Positions 56,763 to 64,000 of a stretch of 64,000 nucleotides of DNA are shown here, piece after piece. Under the pieces are notes generated by a model. It saw only the letters and a list, made by a program, of their open reading frames with translations. It did not search any database and was not told where the DNA came from. The stretch's first letter is position 1. Every line of letters begins with the position of its first letter. Source of the stretch: Acanthochlamys bracteata (Eukaryota; Streptophyta; Magnoliopsida; Pandanales; Velloziaceae); contig CM034129.1 in the NCBI GenBank assembly GCA_019914995.1, positions 4,353,725 through 4,417,724 on the forward strand, given 5' to 3'. The translations under genes and the position numbers were made by a program.

Positions 56763-57580
56763 GCACATCATCAGCCTCACTGCGAAAGAAAGGGATCATA
56801 GTAGGTTGTTATTGTAAATAGCGATAGCTTATGAGAAGCTGTGTAAGATCTTCACTGCTTTTGCTCGCAGCTTCTAGTTATGCTTACAACTTTTATTTTG
56901 TGCGAGTTTACTCTCCAGGTAGTTTAGAGTGAACGGCGTTGGTGCAGCTTGTGTTATCTATTTATGCAGACATATCTGTTACTTCAAATGCAATTACATT
57001 TTCTGATCTGAACGATGGGCTAAGTTATAATAATTGATGATAATGATGGGGACTCCTTGCCGTTTTATTTTATTCTCGATCCCACTTAAACTTATCATCT
57101 TAGTCTCTAATAAATGAAACAAACTTCATTAGTGTTCCAGAGCATTCTCCTGAATGAACTTTACGATGAATTACGAGAATGCCTCTGAAGTGTGCTTGGG
57201 ATAACATTCTTGTTTGTGAACAATTTGCTGTAAGGATGAATCCATGCACTGAAGGGTTGCCTATTTTATTACAATGTAACTACGACTTTGCTAGACACCT
57301 GAAAGACGGACTCCAAATCTACAGTCACCAGGTTGGTGCTAATATCAACTCACTGATACTTGAGAAGCAACAAATTCTTTCTACTTTATTTTCCTAGGTA
57401 GCCAAGAAAACTAAAAAGCAAGCTTTGTTTAAGTTTTGAAATTTTGACATAAATAGAATTGGTAACTGAAGTCCGGAATTTATGAAATGAAGCTGCATTG
57501 CTGAAAGTTCAAAAAGCAAAATCAACTCAAAAACAGCTACCATCAGGTAAAGAACTAGCAAGTGAACCAGCATATGGATT
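56763..57580. other. Convergent spacer between DRM1 and BAC1
   Basis: Holds the 3' UTRs of two convergent genes, DRM1 (+) and the carrier (-). Small open frames only; no gene recognised. Confidence 0.5.
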
Positions 57581-60481
57581 CTAGGACCTTCGAACGCCAA
57601 GAAGCTTTGCAGTCAGCTCCCAGGTAACAATTGCAGCTGCATTTGCAGGGAAGGCTCTCACCAAAGTTGGCCCAAGACCAGCATAGCAGCCCCTTAGCCC
57701 CACCCTCTGATAAATCTGTTATTAAGAAGATCCACAATTTAGCTACAATAAATCCTTAAGTTCCCAAGACGAGAGAATTGGAAATACTGACCGATCGTAA
57801 GGTCCAAAGAGGATTGCGACTATGACTCGCATTTGTTGTTGTTTGGATCAATGTTTTTGTAACATCCAATGGAAGCACAGCAGTCCAGAACTGTCAATTA
57901 TGCACAGCTTAAAATTAAGAAGGTTGCCAGCCAAACTAAATTCATAATTACTTGCTTGTAAATACTCACAGCCATTCCAGCAACACCACCGCTTAGGATC
58001 CCAATTCCGACGTCAGTTAAAAGCCTCGATTGGTAGCTATGATCAGATGAAGCATAAGAAAGTTTCATTTGCATGTAATAACGGCTGAACTCATAAGTGG
58101 TAAAGAAGACAGCGTTCCCAATTGATTCCCTCAACATAGTAGCAAGGCTGCCACGAAATAGGCCTGTCATCTAACATGGTGAGTATCTACCAGTTAGGTT
58201 CCATCAATTATGTTGTGCAAAAAGAAGAACAAACATAAATACTCACCCCTTCATTCTTGAGTGTTTTATAAGCACAATCGAGAGGGCCAGTATATGTATA
58301 TCTGTCATACTTGGGGTTTGCTTCTTGGACTTGCATTCTACACTGACAAGAATCTTAATGTCATGAATCAAGAAGAAAATAAAGCAGGAAAGCAAGCACG
58401 ATTAAGTACAAGGCACTGGTAGTAAATATATATACACTGCTACACCTTGATCAGCTCTGTTGGACCTAGTATTAAACTGATTATAGCTCCACCAGATGCG
58501 GCTGAGGGAATAATTACTTCGAGCTTGGGCTTATTGCTTTGGGATCCTCCCTGGATGACATAACTCACTCGATCAAAGTTAAAACAAAAAGGCTGCAATG
58601 GCTAGGTAGAGATCAAGAATGTATCATCATGCAATGGATTTCCCTAGAAAGTAGTGAGAACTTGTTTTCTTTAAGAGGAACCTGTAAGAATTGTTTGATC
58701 TGAGAGTACATCCCAAAAAGAAGAGAGCTTTCAAATGCCATTCCAACAACTGAAGATGATGCTCCCCTGTAAAAACCTTTGACCTGTCAAGTTAAACAAC
58801 TTGAGCAAACCTACAAATACTTAAGAAAGGGTATGTTTGATAGTTGGAGTCGGTCAGTATGGTTAATCCTGCTTATGCAATTCTTTCCATCAGGTCTAAG
58901 GTTTGCCTTATAAGCAACACTAGTTACTGTACAACAGTTGACGGCAAACATGCAATATGATTCAGTATTTTCAAATTTATTGAATGCTTCGTCATCCCAA
59001 AACCATATTCGTAATAGTACATATGACATGTATAGATAAAGAAAAGCTATCAAGTAGCAAACAAATTACGAGGTCTCAGATACTTAATTTACCTGCTGAC
59101 ACAATTTATATGGTGTACACAAAGAACATGTCAAGAAGCTGATAGCATTTCTAAGCAGATTAAACTTGTGTGGATGACATAAAATTTCACATCACATGCA
59201 AATCCATGAACCTCACTGAAGGCTCTAAAATAGCATCTCACAGTCCATTTGACATATCTGAAGGCTCTCTCTTATGATTAGCCATTTTGAGGAAAAATTG
59301 CAGTCAATTAGAGTTTCCCTAGTCAAAACAGTGGCCCTTTTTATATCTTCACTATGTGAAACACATATTCAGAGCTTCATGCATTTCTTCTCATTGTAAG
59401 ACATTCCTACAGAAAATATTTCACATTATATCATTATCCAGAGTTGCATACCTCTGAAAATTCTATTCCTTAACAAAGATAAGAACCACCGATGTGTTGG
59501 AAAGCATTTCTTTCATCTGCTTATTTTCTAATATCAGGTAGAGCTCCATAAATTCAAACGACACCAAAACTGTACTTCATACACACAGATCACATGAACT
59601 ACCACAAACAAACAGGTAACAAAAAGAAAAGAAATTAACAGAAAGGAATGAAACTTTGAGCTTAATTCCCATAGAAGACCATTTCCATGAACAATGAAGG
59701 ATATACAAAATGCTAATAAATGTCATCCTACTATCTTACAAGACCATGGAGACAACATACCCCTTCGTTTCGCAAAATTAGCCCAGCACATTGAAAAGCA
59801 TTTTTGTACTCCCTCACTTGTGATTTCGTGTTGTACGCTTGTAACCTCACCTGCAACAAAATACTTGCAAGGTTGGCAAGCTGAATAAAGGGTAAACTTT
59901 AGCACCATGAACACGTGTTTATGATCTATATGTCTATACCTGTACTACAATAACAGAATAAACCCAGGGGTAAATTGTCAACGCTTTCATCAAGAGAAAT
60001 ATAATTATAATTTGCAGGACAGTAGAACCATCAGTAATCTAATGATAGCTAGCAACAAACAGAAAGGATGTGCATTTAATGAATAAACTATTCATTTTGC
60101 CAGATTGGAGCTCATTTGTGTCATATTACAACTTCAAATAACTAGCTTGAACAAAAACATCTCAAACTCGAACAATAATTGACAAAGAACTGATCTGAAA
60201 TAAAATACAAGTATATCCCCCAAACCAGAAAAGGAAGGAGATATTTCAATGGCACACCAACCCAGATTCCACTCTATCCAATTAAGCTTCTCATTTGCTT
60301 CCCAATCGAAAATTCAAGAAAGCAACAAAATCAATTATAAGCAAACTCCTGCAAAAAGCATATCAAGGGAGAGATCGTAGGTCTTGACCTTGATGGTATC
60401 AAATGGGTGGCCGGTGATAACAGTAGCGACTCCGGCAGCGAAGCCCGCCGCGTACTCCTTCGAAACTTCGCTGCGGACCAT
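57581..60481 (-). CDS. BAC1: Mitochondrial basic amino acid carrier, BAC1-like
   Basis: Eight exons on the minus strand: 60389-60481, 59761-59850, 58682-58783, 58446-58550, 58247-58342, 57970-58170, 57792-57890 and 57581-57715, all in phase 0, 306 residues. Three carrier signatures P-X-[DE]-X-X-[KR] are at 26-31 (PFDTIK), 125-130 (PTELIK) and 236-241 (PLDVTK), with glycine-rich repeats and six expected membrane helices. MAFESSLLFGMYSQ, LECR-type CRMQVQ, TGLFRGS, RESIGNAVFF and GCYAGLGPTLVRAFPANAA match Arabidopsis BAC1, an inner-membrane exchanger of arginine, lysine and ornithine that feeds mitochondrial arginase. Exon 6 begins at an ATG (Met in place of Val). The start MVRSEVSKEYAAGF is the only ATG before exon 1. 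No lesions are seen. Confidence 0.94.
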
Positions 60482-60849
60482 GGCTTCTTCCAACGCACTC
60501 TTCTTCTTCTTAAGCTTCTCTCGTCATGATTCGTTCATCGATCTCGCTCCGAGCCTGTCATTAATTTCAAAGAGCTCGCCTTGACTTGGCACTGCGCAGC
60601 GGGGATGAAAGTGGACTTTGGATTTAGCCCGGCTGCAAGATGGGCCTCTAAGTTCAAATTAACGTTCTCCAATGGGCTGAAACTTTTATATTTCAACAGA
60701 GTACAGATAGCTTCACTGAGCCCACGAATTCAACCAACCACAACACATGAACTTCATTTTATGTAACAACTACTAAAATATCTCTCGCTGCTCTTGCTGC
60801 TCAAAAGTTTTGCGACAGTTGCTTATTTCAGTTTACTAATAAGAGCCTC

Positions 60850-62150
60850 GACCAGTTGGCACAAGCTCTGAAAGAAGACCCACCACAGTCTAATGCCTTC
60901 TTGCTTGCCTCTTGCAATGCTTTAGCTTTTGCTCTTTCTCTGTTCATCAAACACTTGATACCCCTCTACAATTCCTCTGCGACAACAAAACTTTTGTGTT
61001 CACAGGCCACGGCAAGCTGTACTGCCACGCCAATGTCCCGCACCAGCTCGAGAGAATTCATGTACTTACTCTACAAACAATGGCCATAGCAGCATGGGAC
61101 TCCAAAATGCGAGCTCTCTGTGATCAAATTCCGGCAGCAATGTGTCACCCCAAATTGAGGGAATGCTCGAAGTTGTCTCTGTGGTGCCCAGTTCATCGAC
61201 TCCATCACTCTTCCCTTGGTCCAGTCCTGGAATCCTTTCGGAGACCTACTTGGCGTGTTCGTTGGCAGCTGTGGACAAACACCACAAGAATTGTTGCCAG
61301 CTCTGCTCCAACACAGCAGCGATCACCTTCACTTGTGACACACCAACGCGGTGGTGACCCTTGCTCCAAAAGCAGAAGTATACCACCGACTCCAGTGGCC
61401 GAAAGTCCAGCATACCAAGCACTCTTGCTGTTGATCATCATGGCTTAACGGGTCAGGTTAGAACCCGCTTGACAGTATCGTACCAATTGGATAAACAGGA
61501 GGCGACCAAGGATGCACAGCCCAGCAGCTAACCCATCAAGTTGTGCCGGTTCCATGCCCTCTGTGAGGTACAAGAACAAACCGTGTGCCTTGCTCTTCTT
61601 GTTGGTCATGAACGACAACGGCATTGCTGATGTTGGGAGTATAGAAATCCCTGGCACCTGAATCCCTCCTTTCACATCTATAAACTACGATGTTATCTTT
61701 TCATCAAAAGTATGGAGATGTACAACAAACCCAAGCATCGCAGCAGAAGTGCAGTAGTAGAGGTAAGCAGGCACGCCGAGCTCGTGAACAGCATCAAGAA
61801 CAGAGAGAAGGCGTAGATAACAAGAGCGGCAGCAGACACGGAGGAAAGACAAGGACGCCAAAACATCCCCGAAATGGGGCTTGTGAATTAAGTCAATGAA
61901 GCTCTCCTTGCCCTTAAGTTTGAATCGTCGACGGGAGGGAGGTGCTCAAACGGAGTTCGACGCCTGGAGAAGAAAGCGATTCAATGTAGGAGGCTGTTGG
62001 CCGGACGGAGAAGGGGGGCTGGTGGGACGGTGACAGACAATTAGTTGCGACCAGCAAAGTTGCAGTAGGCGAGGATACGCTTGGCCGCTTCGACTGTTGA
62101 GGTAATGCAGCTTCCGGACCAGGCGCAAAGATCAGACCAATTCCCGTCAT
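60850..62150 (-). pseudogene. UDP-glycosyltransferase (UGT71-like), copy d, broken
   Basis: Opposite strand to the other three copies. Starts at ATG 62148-62150, MTGIGLIFAPGPE, then in another frame TVEAAKRILAYCN. Later blocks: LDAVHELGVPAYLYYCTSAAM (about 61740-61800), a stop, then GIQVPGISILPTSAMPLSF and EGMEPAQLDGLAAGLC. A decayed PSPG motif lies at about 61065-61190 (WAPQRQLRA...VTHCC...FGVPMLLWPLFVE, then a stop). The end VVAEELQRGIKCL matches the family C-terminus at 60880-61000. Many frame changes and stops; non-functional. It shares the HELGVP and PAQ/LDG style of copies b and c and so belongs to the same local family. Confidence 0.85.
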
Positions 62151-62189
62151 CTCTCGCTCTCTTACAGTCGATAATGAGAAGGCCAATTA

Positions 62190-63913
62190 GACTATGTTTG
62201 GATCGAGAGTAATGAAAAACAATTAAGAGTAAGTGAATTAATTTTGTTTGAAAATAAATTTATAAAATTAATAAAAAAATATTTTACTCTCTATTCATTT
62301 TTAAAGTTTCTATATTATCCATCAAATATTATTATATTTACCGCACTGCTTTGATTTTACTTTCTTCAATCGTCGATCTCGATCGCCTCTCATCCCAACT
62401 ACTCGTCGCACGCTGACGATCTCCTTGCCACACTATTTATCTCATTTTCTACACGCCGGCGATCTCCTTCTCCCTCTTCGCTGATCTCCTTCTCTTCTCC
62501 CTCTCTTCCTTTTCATTGCCATAAAGACCACCACCACTATCACTACCGTCGCCGCTGTCATAGTCGAGCGGCATCGCTCGAGGTTCTATGAGGATCTTGC
62601 CCCGTCTTCTTCTTCCCTCATACATCTTTTTCTATCCTCAATTCATCATTTCACCACCGCCGTGTCCTTTTTTCCCTCCTTCACTCGTCCCACGCGAGTC
62701 CGCCGAGATTGGCTGTTATTGTGAGGTGTCTTCTTCTCCCTCGCTTGAGCATTTGTGCAGCCGCTCGCTACTCCCTTCTTCTCCCTTCTCGCTGCGATTC
62801 CGTTGCTCGCCGCCACCACGAGTTATCATTGCTGCTGTCTGTAGATGATTTTTGTTCCCTTAATTGTTTCTCTCACCTTCTCTGGCTGATTCGATTCCGA
62901 TAGGTATTAGAAGGTAGGCTGTAATAAAAATTTTACAAAATTCATATTACTGAATGTATAGTGATTTTTTATGTTTATATCTTCCATCGCAAGAAGGAGA
63001 CAATTGAATGTTAATGAATTAGTATATGTTGTTAGTAGATTAGAAGAAGGCAGCAATAACATTGATGTTGAAGGCGTCGGTGTTCCTGAATTACTGTAGT
63101 CAAGCATTGATGTTCATGAATTAATGAGCTTGCTTGAACTTTTGCCTAGAAATCTCAAAATGTACGCAGATATGCTAAACCAAGACAAGTATGTTTTTTT
63201 TAATTCTTGCTAAAAGTTGCACTAGTTTCTTTTCCCTTTCATTACCTAAAATCATTAAAGTATTGATTTTCTTGTTGATGCAGGGCATTTCAATTCTTGC
63301 TTGACTTGCTAGAGTTTTCATTATTGCTGGGACCTGATGAATACAATTTGCTAGTGAAAGCTGGACAGGCAACAATTGCCAACCTTAGGTTCGAACACTC
63401 GAGGAAGACCTTAAACATGAAGATGAAGGAAAGCTACTGCTAGCTCCATATACATTGTCAATACTTGGATGTATATTTAAGTTAACAGAAGAGATACTTA
63501 TAACATTTCATGTAACGTAATATAATCAGTAACATTCTTTGATATAACATTCTTTGAAATGTATAACATAACATAATCAGTTCTATTTATCAGACAATAA
63601 ATTGAAGCATAAAAAACATTTATTACGCAGAAACATAAGGGAACATTTTTTTAACTCAAAATACAATAAATATTTACATAAAATTATGTTTTGTTTAATC
63701 AAAAAAATACAAAAGACTATAAAAAAATATTTCAGTCTTTATATAAAAATTAGTCTTATTTACTCTTCAATTATCAAACAAAAATAATTTATACTCTTTA
63801 TTAATTTTATTAATATATCCAAATAAAATAAAATAAATTATTATTTTTATTTTATCTGAATAATTTATTCTTATTTAATTCTACTCTTATTTATTACTTT
63901 TATATTCAGACCC
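62190..63913. mobile_element. Possible third Pack-type element
   Basis: Flanked by TTA on both sides (62187-62189 and 63914-63916). Left end GACTATGTTTGGATCGAGAGTAATG; right end inverted GGGTCTGAATATAAAAGTAAT, with further AT-rich matches (AAGAGTA, GAATTAA) inside. The interior has a CT-rich, leader-like part (62360-62720) and then exon-like sequence, the same order as in elements 1 and 2 but with different sequence. No transposase is seen. The inverted-repeat match is moderate. Confidence 0.45.
62940..63441 (+). other. Exon-like coding blocks in the third element, unidentified
   Basis: ATG at about 62971 opens MFISSIARRRQLNVNELVYVV. A later block reads VHELMSLLELLPRNLKMYADM to about 63190, ending in a possible donor (ACAAGTATG). 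After an AG acceptor near 63283 comes FQFLLDLLEFSLLLGPDEYNLL and KAGQATIANLR. Composition is that of a real protein, but frames are interrupted (stop at about 63100) and I do not recognise the family. Confidence 0.35.
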
Positions 63914-64000
63914 TTAGTATAGCATATACACAGATGAGGAGAATGCCCTTTAAGAAACAGTCCTTTGGTCAACGGCAAGGAATCAACTGCCGCACAGGTC
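63914..64000. other. Window edge
   Basis: Less than 90 bases; nothing recognisable. Confidence 0.5.

Noticed and set aside
1..64000. CRISPR array, operon or prokaryotic defence system
   Set aside because: The DNA is nuclear plant sequence with introns; the repeats seen are transposon ends, microsatellites or old tandem repeats with no regular spacers.
1..64000. tRNA or rRNA genes
   Set aside because: No cloverleaf with A and B boxes or rRNA core was noticed by eye; a covariance-model scan would be needed to exclude them.

Overview
The window is nuclear DNA of a flowering plant, almost certainly a eudicot. Evidence: GT-AG introns in AT-rich sequence, a long intronless PPR gene, a chloroplast cytochrome c6A, an SPL gene with a miR156 site, and several plant-only families (WEB, RR-TZF, DRM1/ARP, UGT71). 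I cannot name the species. Gene models were built by hand from reading frames and splice sites; exon positions are in the evidence fields.

Layout. 0-2.6 kb: V-ATPase subunit C (-), running off the left edge. 3.0-4.9 kb: a decayed UPF2 fragment and a degenerate tandem repeat. 6.4-9.9 kb: a PP2C gene (+) with three coding lesions. 11.2-12.1 kb: an RR-TZF CCCH zinc-finger gene (+). 15.4-17.5 kb: an RS-rich nuclear protein (-). 17.9-20.7 kb: cytochrome c6A (+). 22.3-25.05 kb: an E-class PPR protein (+). 29.0-31.1 kb: a short SPL transcription factor (-) with a miR156 site just after its stop codon. 33.9-45.8 kb: three UGT71-like glycosyltransferase copies (+), all broken; a fourth lies at 60.8-62.2 kb (-). 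48.0-50.8 kb: a WEB-family coiled-coil protein (+). 56.1-56.8 kb: a dormancy/auxin-associated protein (+). 57.6-60.5 kb: a mitochondrial basic amino acid carrier (-).

The most unusual content is mobile DNA carrying pieces of host genes. Two elements, at 37.3-40.1 kb and 51.8-54.3 kb, share both ends in opposite orientation. Their termini resemble PIF/Harbinger (TGTTTGG-type ends; a 3-bp TAA duplication on the first). Each has the same roughly 330-bp CT-rich, leader-like end reading inward into a different captured gene fragment: tRNA m1G9 methyltransferase TRM10 in one, an SKIP2/VFB F-box gene in the other. A third element at 62.2-63.9 kb, flanked by TTA, has a similar design but different sequence.

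The UGT cluster is also heavily invaded. A TRIM-type retroelement with a 5-bp duplication sits inside the coding sequence of the third copy, and two short AT-rich MITE-like elements split it further. The intact genes look like ordinary, functionally unrelated housekeeping and regulatory loci; nothing suggests they act in one pathway.
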